64,000 nt of DNA from Aquisalimonas lutea (GTDB taxonomy: Bacteria; Pseudomonadota; Gammaproteobacteria; Nitrococcales; Aquisalimonadaceae): NCBI RefSeq assembly GCF_030409225.1, contig NZ_JAUFPK010000001.1:740191-804190 (forward strand), written 5' to 3'. Of this stretch, positions 57,053 through 64,000 are shown in pieces. Under the pieces are notes generated by a model. The model saw only the letters and a program-made list of their open reading frames with translations, was not told the DNA's origin and did not search any database. Numbering within the stretch: the stretch's first letter is position 1; each line of letters opens with the position of its first letter. The position numbers were made by a program, and so were the translations under genes.

Positions 57053-58747
57053 TCACTCCTGGAGCGGGCGTTCCGGCTCGCCTTCGCGCTGGCGCTGTCG
57101 CCAGTCGGCCGGCGTGTGCCAGGGCTGGTCCTCCACCAGCGGCTCCCGGCCGCGGACGACGTCCGCGATCTTTTCCGCCATCATGATGGTGGGTGCGTTC
57201 AGGTTGCCGCTGGCGATGCGGGGCATGATGGAGGCATCCACCACCCGCAGCCCCTCGACACCGTGAACCCGACCCTGGCTGTCCACCACCGCGTCCGGGT
57301 CGTCGGCCCGGCCCATGCGGCAGGTGCAGGAGGGGTGGTAAGCGCTTTCACCGTGCTGGCGCACGAAGGCGTCGAGGTCCGCATCGCTGGTGGCGGCACC
57401 GCCCGGTGCCAGCTCCTCGGCGCGGAAGTCGTCCATGGGGGCCTGGGCCATGATCTCGCGGGTGAGCCGGATGGCCTGGCGCATCTCGTGGCGGTCCCGG
57501 TCCGTGCTCATGTAGTTGAACAGGATGCGCGGGGCCTGATGCGGGTCGGCGCTGTCCAGCGTCACCGAGCCGCGGCTGTCCGGCCGCATGGGGCCCACGT
57601 GGGCCTGGAAGCCGTGGCGGTCCTGGGTGGCGGCGCCGTCGTAGGTAATGGCCATGGGCAGGAAGTGATACTGCAGGTTCGGGTGCTCCACGCCGGCGTC
57701 GCTGCGGATGAACCCGCCCGACTCGAAGTGGTTGGTCGCGCCGAGTCCGGAGCGCCGGAGCAGCCACTCCGCCCCGATCAGGGCCTTGTTCCACGGCTTC
57801 ATGGCGCTGTAGAGGGTCACCGGCCGCCGGCAGGCGTACTGGACGTAGATCTCCAGGTGGTCCTGGAGGTTCCGTCCCACGCCCGGGCGGTCGGCGGCCA
57901 CGCCGATGCCGTGCTCGCGCAGATGGTCCGCCGGGCCGATGCCGGAGAGCATGAGAATTTGCGGCGAGTTGATGGCCCCGGCGCACAGCAGTACCTCCCG
58001 CTCGGCGTGGATGTTGGCGCTGGCGCCGTCCTGCTCCACCACCACGCCGATGGCGCGGGTGCCGGCCATGAGAATGCGGCGGGTGAAGGTGCGCGTGCGC
58101 ACGGTGAGGTTGGGCCGCTTCATCACCGGCCGCAGGTAGCCGTTGGCGGTGCTCCAGCGCCAGCCGTCCTTGGTGGTCCGGAACATGGGGCCGAAGCCTT
58201 CCTGCCGGTAGCCGTTCATGTCGTCGGTGTGCGGGTAGCCGGCCGCCACGCCGGCCTCCACGAAGGCGCCGTAGAGCGGGTTCTCCATGGCGCCGGTGGT
58301 GACGTGCAGCGGACCGCCGGCCCCGTGGTAGGCGTTGCCGCCCTGGTCGAAATCCTCCGCCTTGCGGAAGTACGGCAGGCAGTGCCTGTACTGCCAGTCG
58401 TCCAGGCCGAAGTCCCGCGCCCAGTTCTCGTAGTCCAGCGCGTGGCCGCGGACGTAGGCCATGCCGTTGATGGAGCTGGAGCCGCCGAGGACGCGGCCGC
58501 GCGGGCAGTACATGGCGCGGTTGTCCATGTGCGGGTCGGGCTCGCTGTGGTAGTACCAGTTGTACTTGTCGTTCGCCAGCGGGTAGGCGAACGCCGAGGG
58601 CATGTGGATGAACAGGCTCCGGTCCATGGGGCCCGCCTCCAGCAGCAGGACCGATACGTCCGGGTCTTCCGTGAGCCGGTGCGCCAGCACGGCGCCGGCG
58701 GAACCGGCGCCGACGATGATGTAGTCGAAGCGTTCCTCGTTCGCCAT
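57053..58747 (-). CDS. betA: Choline dehydrogenase
   Basis: FAD-dependent GMC oxidoreductase oxidising choline to betaine aldehyde, membrane-associated. The 564 residues have the FAD motif [13 protein letters not shown], the GMC signature [18 protein letters not shown], and catalytic His in [13 protein letters not shown] near 467, with the second in the NLNAPT region near 512. It follows betB by 58 bases in betI-betB-betA. Together with BetB it makes the compatible solute glycine betaine. Confidence 0.96.
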   Translation of the reverse strand: MANEERFDYIIVGAGSAGAVLAHRLTEDPDVSVLLLEAGPMDRSLFIHMPSAFAYPLANDKYNWYYHSEPDPHMDNRAMYCPRGRVLGGSSSINGMAYVRGHALDYENWARDFGLDDWQYRHCLPYFRKAEDFDQGGNAYHGAGGPLHVTTGAMENPLYGAFVEAGVAAGYPHTDDMNGYRQEGFGPMFRTTKDGWRWSTANGYLRPVMKRPNLTVRTRTFTRRILMAGTRAIGVVVEQDGASANIHAEREVLLCAGAINSPQILMLSGIGPADHLREHGIGVAADRPGVGRNLQDHLEIYVQYACRRPVTLYSAMKPWNKALIGAEWLLRRSGLGATNHFESGGFIRSDAGVEHPNLQYHFLPMAITYDGAATQDRHGFQAHVGPMRPDSRGSVTLDSADPHQAPRILFNYMSTDRDRHEMRQAIRLTREIMAQAPMDDFRAEELAPGGAATSDADLDAFVRQHGESAYHPSCTCRMGRADDPDAVVDSQGRVHGVEGLRVVDASIMPRIASGNLNAPTIMMAEKIADVVRGREPLVEDQPWHTPADWRQRQREGEPERPLQE

Positions 58748-58805
58748 GGGGGCTCCGCTTGCCGGGGCGCCACGGCCCGGAGGCCGCGCACCGCTGGAAG
58801 GTGGT

Positions 58806-60269
58806 TCAGTAGGGGGCGTCGACGCCGCCGGAGGCCACGAACACGCTCTTCAGCCGGGTATAGTGAGTGAGCGCGTGGCGGCTGTTCTCGCGGCCGATGC
58901 CGGAGTGCTTGACGCCGCCGAAGGGCATCTCGATGGGCGTGAGATTGTAGTGGTTGATCCAGCAGGTCCCGGCATCCAGCGCCGCCACCACACGGTGCGC
59001 ACGGTTGAGATCACGGGTGAACACCCCTGCGGCGAGCCCGTAGTCGGTGGCATTGGCCCGGCGGATCACCTCGTCCTCGTCGCGGAAGGACAGCACGGAC
59101 ATCACGGGGCCGAAGATCTCCTCGCGCACGATGGTCATGTCGTCGCGGCAGTCGGCGAAAATGGTCGGGGCGACGAAGCAGCCCCCCTCGCAGCCGGGCA
59201 CCTCCACGCGCCCGCCGCCGGCGACGAGCCGCGCACCCTCGCTGCGGCCGCGCTCGATGTAGACGAGGACGTGCTCGCCGTGCTCCGGCGAGATCATGGC
59301 GCCCACGTCGGTGTCCGGCTCGATGGGGTTGCCGATCTTCAGCCGGCCGGTGCGTACGCGCAGGCGCTCCAGGAAGTCCTCCAGAACGTCCTCGTGGACG
59401 AACACCCGCGTGCCGTTGGTGCAGATCTCGCCCTGGGTGTAGAAGTTGCCCAGCAGCGCGCCCGAGACGGCGTCGTCGAGGGCGGCGTCGTCCCAGACGA
59501 TGAGCGGCGACTTGCCGCCGAGCTCCATGGTGACGGCCTTGAGGGTATCGGCGGCGTCCCGCATGACGGCCTTGCCGGTGCCGGCCTCGCCGGTGAGGGA
59601 CACCTTGGCCACCCCCGGATGGCGCACCAGCGCCCGGCCCGTTTCCGCGAAGCCGTGCACGACGTTGAAGACGCCGTCGGGCAGCCCGGCCTCCTTGAAG
59701 AGCTCCGCCAGGCGCATGGCCGACAGGGGCGTGAGCTCGGCCGGCTTGAAGATCATGGCGTTACCGGCGGCGAGGGCCGGGGCGGACTTCCAGCAGGCGA
59801 TCTGCAGCGGGTAGTTCCAGGCGCCGATCCCGGCGCAGACGCCCAGGGGTTCCGGCCGGGTGTAGAAGAATCCGCCGTCGACCTCCTGGTATTCCCCCTG
59901 CAGCGACGAGGCCTGGCCGGCGAAGTACTCCAGGCAGTCGGCGCCCGAGTCCACGTCCGCTTCCGGCGTCTCGGCGATGGGCTTGCCGCCGTCCAGGCAC
60001 TCCAGTTCCGCCAGCTCCTGGCGGTGCGTGCGCAGCAGCTCGGCGGTGCGCTGCAGGACCCGCCCGCGGGCGGTGCCGCTCATGGCCGCCCAGTGGCGCT
60101 GGCCTTCCTGTGCCGCGGCGACGGCGCGGTCGACGTCCTCGGCCCCCGCGAGCGCCATCTCGGCAAGGACCTCCCCGGTGGCCGGGTTCCGGGTCGGGAA
60201 GCGCTCGCCGGCGACGGCGTCCACCGGGGCGCCGTTGATCCACAGCAGGCGATCACTGAATTCAGGCAT
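58806..60269 (-). CDS. betB: Betaine aldehyde dehydrogenase
   Basis: NAD(P)+-dependent oxidation of betaine aldehyde to glycine betaine. The 487 residues have the ALDH glutamate motif [11 protein letters not shown] and catalytic Cys in [15 protein letters not shown]. The start lies eight bases inside the end of betI, implying translational coupling. Length and context identify BetB rather than a generic aldehyde dehydrogenase. Confidence 0.96.
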   Translation of the reverse strand: MPEFSDRLLWINGAPVDAVAGERFPTRNPATGEVLAEMALAGAEDVDRAVAAAQEGQRHWAAMSGTARGRVLQRTAELLRTHRQELAELECLDGGKPIAETPEADVDSGADCLEYFAGQASSLQGEYQEVDGGFFYTRPEPLGVCAGIGAWNYPLQIACWKSAPALAAGNAMIFKPAELTPLSAMRLAELFKEAGLPDGVFNVVHGFAETGRALVRHPGVAKVSLTGEAGTGKAVMRDAADTLKAVTMELGGKSPLIVWDDAALDDAVSGALLGNFYTQGEICTNGTRVFVHEDVLEDFLERLRVRTGRLKIGNPIEPDTDVGAMISPEHGEHVLVYIERGRSEGARLVAGGGRVEVPGCEGGCFVAPTIFADCRDDMTIVREEIFGPVMSVLSFRDEDEVIRRANATDYGLAAGVFTRDLNRAHRVVAALDAGTCWINHYNLTPIEMPFGGVKHSGIGRENSRHALTHYTRLKSVFVASGGVDAPY

Positions 60270-60864
60270 TCATCATCTCCGATTGATGTGCTAGCAGGTG
60301 CGCCGTGAGGTAGTCGCGGGCCATGCTCCGGGCCTCGGCGACGTTCAGGCCGCCGGTGCGCAGCATGGCGCGCAGCCACAGCCCGTCGATCATGACCGCC
60401 AGGCCCGAGGCGATGCGCTCGGCCGCTTCGGCATCCGCCAGCTCCCTGAGGCTGTAGAGCAGGTTGCTCTTCAGCCGGCCGGTCACCACGCGCTGTACGC
60501 GGGCCAGCTCCGGCCGGTGATTGACCTGCCCCCAGAATGCCAGCCAGGCGCTCACCACCGCCGGGCTGGACTGGGATTCGGCGAAGTTGGCGTCGATCAC
60601 CGCCATGAGCCGGGCCCGGGGCTCGCGAATGCCGATGAGCCGGTCGCGGAATTCCGTGCCCAGGGCACGCGCCAGGTGCCGGAACGTCGCGTGCAGCAGG
60701 CCGGACTTGTCGCCGAAGTAGTGCGCCACCAGCCCCGGCGAGGCCCCGGCCCGCCGGGCCACGCGGGACAGCGTGGTCCCGTGCAGTCCTTCCTCGTGGA
60801 TGATCTGCACGGTGGCCTCGATGAACTGCATCTGCCGGATGGGCTCCATTCCGCGTTTCGGCAT
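60262..60864 (-). CDS. betI: TetR-family repressor of the betaine operon
   Basis: Choline-responsive repressor of the bet genes. The 200 residues have a TetR helix-turn-helix (TLSRVARRAGASPGLVAHYFGDK, shown as VARRAGASPGLVAHYFG at about 36-52) and the BetI start PKRGMEPIRQMQFIEATV. The C-terminal domain contains AWLAFWGQVNHRPEL, typical of BetI. It heads betI-betB-betA; an AT-rich inverted repeat lies upstream. Confidence 0.95.
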   Translation of the reverse strand: MPKRGMEPIRQMQFIEATVQIIHEEGLHGTTLSRVARRAGASPGLVAHYFGDKSGLLHATFRHLARALGTEFRDRLIGIREPRARLMAVIDANFAESQSSPAVVSAWLAFWGQVNHRPELARVQRVVTGRLKSNLLYSLRELADAEAAERIASGLAVMIDGLWLRAMLRTGGLNVAEARSMARDYLTAHLLAHQSEMMNA

Positions 60865-60921
60865 GACCGCCTGCTCCTTGTGCCTGGCTTGCCCGATGAC
60901 CTGCCCGCCATTCTATTTGAT

Positions 60922-60939
60922 ATTGATTGATTATTCAAT
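60922..60939. promoter_or_regulatory. Probable BetI operator
   Basis: ATTGATTGATTATTCAAT has arms ATTGA/TCAAT and sits in a 40-base AT-rich island between divergent betI and choX. Known BetI operators are of the ATTGA-N-TCAAT type. It could control both transcripts. Confidence 0.65.
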
Positions 60940-61040
60940 TAAAGTTGATGGTGGCAGCGGGCGGTCCAGCCGCCTCATGTCCCATTCCACGAACACACGC
61001 GCCCGTGATACGGCAGCGCATGTGGGGAGGTAACAAGACA

Positions 61041-61988
61041 ATGAAACACGGTATGCTCGGAATTGCGGCGGCACTGACCCTGGGCGCGGCAACGGCCGGC
61101 GCGAACGCGGCGGCACCGGAGGAGTGCCGCCAGGTCGGTTTCGCCAACGTCAGCTGGACCGGGGTGACGGTCAAGACGCAGACCATGGCCTGGATGCTCG
61201 ACGAGCTCGGCTACGAGACCAACGTCACCACGGCCTCGGTCCCCATCGCCTTCCAGGCGGTCTCCAGCGGCGAGCGGGATATCTTCCTGGGCCTGTGGCT
61301 GCCCACCCAGAAGAGCATGGTGGAGCCGCACCTGGAGTCCGGGGACATGGAGCAGGTGACCGCCAACCTGGAAGGCGCCAAGTACACCCTGGCGGTGCCG
61401 CAGTACGTCCACGACGCCGGCGTGACCCACTTCGAGGACCTCGACGAGCACAAGGAGCGCTTCAACGGCCGCTTCTACGGCATCGAGGCGGGCAATGACG
61501 GCAACCAGATGATCCTGGACATGATCGAGGACGACGCCTACGGCCTGGGTGACTGGGAGCTCATGGAGTCCTCCGAGGCCGGCATGCTCACCCAGGTGGA
61601 CCGGGCCACCGACCGCGAGGAATGGGTGGTCTTTCTGGGCTGGGCGCCCCATCCGATGAACACCAACTACGACATGGCGTACCTGGACGGCGGCGCGGAC
61701 TACTTCGGCCCCAACCAGGGTGGTGCCACGGTCTACACGGTGGCCACCAGCGGCTACACCGACCGGTGCCGGAACGTGGGCCGGCTGCTGGAGCAGTTCA
61801 AGATCTCCGTGGAAGAGCAGAGCATCGGCCAGGGCTACGTGACCGAGGAAGAAATGGGCTACGCCGAGGCGGGCCGCGCCCTGATGCGGGACAAGCCCGA
61901 GCTGGTCGAGCGCTGGCTCGCGGGGGTGACCACCGCCGATGGCGAGCAGGACGCCGTGACGGTGATCCGCGACGCCCTGGACCTGTAA
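61041..61988 (+). CDS. choX: Choline/betaine-binding periplasmic protein (ChoX type)
   Basis: Substrate-binding protein of a quaternary-ammonium ABC importer. The 315 residues have a signal peptide (about 1-24, ending GANA). The four aromatic-box residues known from Sinorhizobium ChoX (Trp43, Trp90, Tyr119, Trp205) are found at a constant offset: Trp39, Trp86, Tyr115 and Trp201; Asn152 is also kept. The position of ChoX Asp45 is Gly41. The permease and ATPase genes (choW, choV) are not adjacent; a terminator follows immediately. Divergent from betI, so choline is likely the ligand. Confidence 0.9.
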   Translation: MKHGMLGIAAALTLGAATAGANAAAPEECRQVGFANVSWTGVTVKTQTMAWMLDELGYETNVTTASVPIAFQAVSSGERDIFLGLWLPTQKSMVEPHLESGDMEQVTANLEGAKYTLAVPQYVHDAGVTHFEDLDEHKERFNGRFYGIEAGNDGNQMILDMIEDDAYGLGDWELMESSEAGMLTQVDRATDREEWVVFLGWAPHPMNTNYDMAYLDGGADYFGPNQGGATVYTVATSGYTDRCRNVGRLLEQFKISVEEQSIGQGYVTEEEMGYAEAGRALMRDKPELVERWLAGVTTADGEQDAVTVIRDALDL

Positions 61989-62017
61989 CGACTCCCACCG
62001 TCAGCGGACGACGACCC

Positions 62018-62047
62018 GGCCCGGCGCCTGCGCCGGGCCTTCTTTTT
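62018..62047 (+). terminator. Intrinsic terminator of choX
   Basis: GGCCCGGCGC (62018-62027) pairs with GCGCCGGGCC (62030-62039), followed by TTCTTTTT. A complete stem and T-tract 30 bases after the choX stop. Confidence 0.9.
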
Positions 62048-62086
62048 GCAGCCGCACCGCCCACCGGCGGGACGCGTTCCCGAACC

Positions 62087-62095
62087 TGCTATCAT
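62087..62095 (+). promoter_or_regulatory. Extended -10 promoter of cobU
   Basis: TGCTATCAT is an extended -10 element ending nine bases before the cobU ATG. Transcription would begin at about 62102, giving a leaderless or nearly leaderless mRNA. There is no room for a cobalamin riboswitch. Confidence 0.55.
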
Positions 62096-62103
62096 GCCGC
62101 GCC

Positions 62104-62631
62104 ATGGAGCACGGACTTGTCCTCGGAGGCGTGCGCTCCGGCAAGAGCGCCCTGGCGGAGCGCCTGGTGGCCGCTTCCGGCGCACCGGTATGCTACGTCG
62201 CCACGGCGACGGCGGGCGACGACGAGATGGCGGCACGCATTCGCGACCACCAGGCGCGGCGCCCGGCCGACTGGGCCCTGGCGGAGGAGCCCCTGGAACT
62301 GGCGGGCGTGCTGCACGCGCGGGCGCCGGCGGCGCCCGCACTGCTGGTGGACTGCATGACCCTGTGGCTGAGCAACCTCCTCGCCGCCGGCGAGGATCGC
62401 CTCGCCCGGGAGCGCACGGCGTTCCTGGCGGCCCTGGAGGCGTATCCCGGCCGTGTCGTCATGGTCAGCAACGAGGTCGGTCTCGGGGGCATCGGCATGG
62501 AGGCCCTGACGCGGCGCTTCGCCGACGAGCTGGGCCGGCTCAACCAGGCCCTGGCCGCGCGCTGCGATACCGTGGTGTTCACCGTCGCCGGCCTGCCCTG
62601 GGTGCTCAAGGGGCGCTTGCCGGAGAGCTGA
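62104..62631 (+). CDS. cobU: Adenosylcobinamide kinase / adenosylcobinamide-phosphate guanylyltransferase
   Basis: Bifunctional nucleotide-loop assembly enzyme of cobalamin salvage. The 175 residues begin with the P-loop GGVRSGKSALAERL (6-19), followed by CYVATATAGDDEMAARI with the family DDEM segment and VDCMTLWLSNLL, and VSNEVGLGGI. Convergent with cobS. A functional B12 salvage route would serve the mutase encoded at 50-54 kb. Confidence 0.95.
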   Translation: MEHGLVLGGVRSGKSALAERLVAASGAPVCYVATATAGDDEMAARIRDHQARRPADWALAEEPLELAGVLHARAPAAPALLVDCMTLWLSNLLAAGEDRLARERTAFLAALEAYPGRVVMVSNEVGLGGIGMEALTRRFADELGRLNQALAARCDTVVFTVAGLPWVLKGRLPES

Positions 62632-62675
62632 CCCCCGGCGTGCCGCCGCCGCAGTCAACGGCGCGCTCCAGGCGA

Positions 62676-63428
62676 CTACGGGCCCAGCACCGTCGCACCG
62701 GCGACAAGGGCCGCGACCTCGGTGCACTCCAGCAGCGCGCCCGCCGTATCCCCGGTGAAACCGCCCAGCGTGCGGCGCATCCAGGCCACTCCGAGCACCA
62801 GCACACCCGCAGCCACCCCCGCCATGACGGCCCCTGCCGTACCACCGGCTACCAGCGCCAGTAGCAGCGCAAGGCCGCTGGTGGCCGCCAGGGAGCCGGT
62901 GCGCAGGTGTTCCGCCCCCGCTTCCCCGAGCCCGCCCGGACGCACGTAGGCGAGCAGGGGAAACAGCCACGCACAGGCCGTGCGCGCCAGCATGGGCGCA
63001 AGCGCCAGGACGGCCCAGCCGGCGCCGGTGTCCAGCAGCGCGGCCGCGGACGCGATCTTGGCCGCCAGCGCCAGGACGATAACCATGACCCCGGCCGGGC
63101 CGCAGGCCGGATCCTTCATGATCGCCAGCATGCGTTCCCGGTCGCCGTGGCCGCCCAGCCAGGCGTCGGCCGTGTCGGCCAGGCCGTCCAGATGCAGCCC
63201 GCCGGTGACCGCGGTGAACGCGGCCACCAGCACCACCGCGGCCACGAGCGAGGGTGTGCCCAGGCCGGCGAGCGCCGCCCCCAGCGCCGCGACACAGGCG
63301 CCCAGGGCCAGCCCCACCGCGGGGTACAGGGCGATGGCCATGCCCTGATCGGCGTCGCCGGTGCCGGCGGGCAGCCGTACGGGGATGCGGGTGAGAAACG
63401 CCGTGGCCAACAGGAGCCCGCGCAGCAT
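62676..63428 (-). CDS. cobS: Adenosylcobinamide-GDP ribazoletransferase
   Basis: Inner-membrane enzyme joining adenosylcobinamide-GDP to alpha-ribazole. The 250 residues have about six hydrophobic helices and the CobS signatures FLTRIPV, HLDGLADTADAWLGG with the acidic metal ligands, and KDPACGPAGVM. The ATG at 63428 overlaps the stop of the phosphatase gene (TGATG), showing translational coupling. Confidence 0.95.
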   Translation of the reverse strand: MLRGLLLATAFLTRIPVRLPAGTGDADQGMAIALYPAVGLALGACVAALGAALAGLGTPSLVAAVVLVAAFTAVTGGLHLDGLADTADAWLGGHGDRERMLAIMKDPACGPAGVMVIVLALAAKIASAAALLDTGAGWAVLALAPMLARTACAWLFPLLAYVRPGGLGEAGAEHLRTGSLAATSGLALLLALVAGGTAGAVMAGVAAGVLVLGVAWMRRTLGGFTGDTAGALLECTEVAALVAGATVLGP

Positions 63429-64000
63429 CAGTCGGGCACCCCGTGGGCCATGAGGCAGCTCAGCAGGCCGTGCTCGGTATGGTCCAGCCGGATGCGGCTG
63501 CGGCAGGCGTAGGGCACGTGAAGCCCGGCCATGACACGCGCCGGGGGAACGTCCAGGACGCAGGCGACCAGCATGCGGATGACGCCGCCGTGGGTGACCA
63601 CGAGGACGCGCTGGCCGCCCAGCGCCGCGCGCCACCGCAGCCAGCCCTCCCGGACCCGGGCGTGGAAGGCGCTGAGCCGTTCGCCGCCGGGTGGCGGATA
63701 GCGGTCGCCGTCGGACCAGAACGCGGCCAGCCGGTCGCCGTCCCGGGCGAGGATCTCCTCGGTCTTCAGGCCTTCCCAGCGACCGAAGGAGATCTCCTTG
63801 AACGCCGCTTCCACGTGCAGGGGAAGGCCCCGCTCGTCGGCCAGGGCCTGGGCGAAGGCCCGGCAGCGCAGCAGCGGGGAGGTGATGACCATATCCCACG
63901 CCTCGTCGGCCCCGGTGGCCGCGCGCATCTGCTCCCAGCCGAGATGGCTCAGGGGGTCGTCCCGGTGGCCGCGATAGAGCTGGCCGCCCTCGGGCTGGCC
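63428..64000 (-). CDS. cobC: Alpha-ribazole phosphatase-like histidine phosphatase (gene continues outside window)
   Basis: Phosphoglycerate-mutase-fold phosphatase; next to cobS it most likely dephosphorylates alpha-ribazole-5'-phosphate. About 190 C-terminal residues are seen; the frame stays open through the window end with YRGHRDDPLSHLGWEQM, the segment normally following the N-terminal RHG motif, which is missing. Visible are TSPLLRCRAFAQAL, FGRWEG and the second catalytic His in VVTHGGVIRML. An internal ATG at 63928 is not the true start. Confidence 0.88.
   Translation of the reverse strand, partial: GQPEGGQLYRGHRDDPLSHLGWEQMRAATGADEAWDMVITSPLLRCRAFAQALADERGLPLHVEAAFKEISFGRWEGLKTEEILARDGDRLAAFWSDGDRYPPPGGERLSAFHARVREGWLRWRAALGGQRVLVVTHGGVIRMLVACVLDVPPARVMAGLHVPYACRSRIRLDHTEHGLLSCLMAHGVPD

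Noticed and set aside
61989-62103. Cobalamin riboswitch before cobU
   Set aside because: Only 56 bases remain after the choX terminator, and no B12-box-like sequence is present.
63428-63928. Complete 166-residue phosphatase starting at the internal ATG
   Set aside because: The frame continues upstream with YRGHRDDPLSHLGWEQM, a conserved part of the family, so the true start is outside the window.

Overview
The window looks like chromosome of a GC-rich, halophilic or halotolerant gammaproteobacterium, most likely Ectothiorhodospiraceae/Halorhodospiraceae. This is inferred from about two-thirds GC, acidic proteins, betaine and Trk systems, and gammaproteobacterial gene orders such as LysM-dprA-smg-topA-tsaC-hemF and def-fmt-rsmB-ntrYX-trkAH. 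No insertion sequence, phage gene, CRISPR array, rRNA or tRNA was recognised.

Layout. 1-2.5 kb: end of an alpha/beta hydrolase and a FabH-like thiolase lacking two of its three catalytic residues, bracketed by two inverted copies of a covarying palindromic element (here RptA). 2.5-9 kb: pyruvate dehydrogenase E3, E2 and E1, with a second structured repeat (RptB). 9.2-17.4 kb (minus): DUF502, an unknown gene, hemF, tsaC, topA, smg, dprA, LysM protein. 17.6-27.9 kb (plus): def, fmt, rsmB, DUF4390, ntrY, ntrX, trkA, trkH, a TPR protein. 28-30 kb: lipid A acyltransferase, a PhaE-like tandem-repeat protein and a strong minus-strand candidate for a CsrB/RsmZ-type small RNA with a GacA-type box. 29.8-35.5 kb: dtd, hisB-H-A-F-I-E and tatABC. 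35.6-43.6 kb: a PilZ-like protein and the 2-oxoglutarate dehydrogenase operon sucA-sucB-lpd. 43.8-48.4 kb: acuI-prpB-prpC-prpD for acrylyl-CoA/propionyl-CoA use. 48.6-55.2 kb: osmC, then a GntR-regulated operon for a B12-dependent acyl-CoA mutase with the Ile/Asp signature of 2-hydroxyisobutyryl-CoA mutase, with its ligase, GTPase chaperone and cobalamin adenosyltransferase. 55.2-57 kb: two Hsp20 genes and a small outer-membrane protein. 57-62 kb: betA-betB-betI and a divergent choX. 62.1-64 kb: cobU, cobS and a partial cobC-like phosphatase.

How it fits together: the window is rich in acyl-CoA and 2-oxoacid metabolism, salt tolerance (betaine, K+) and cobalamin handling that would feed the mutase. 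The most novel material is non-coding. Two unrelated repeat families (RptA, RptB) have conserved cores inside copy-specific perfect inverted arms. Both display GGA motifs in hairpin loops resembling CsrA/RsmA targets, and the window also holds a candidate CsrA-sequestering RNA.
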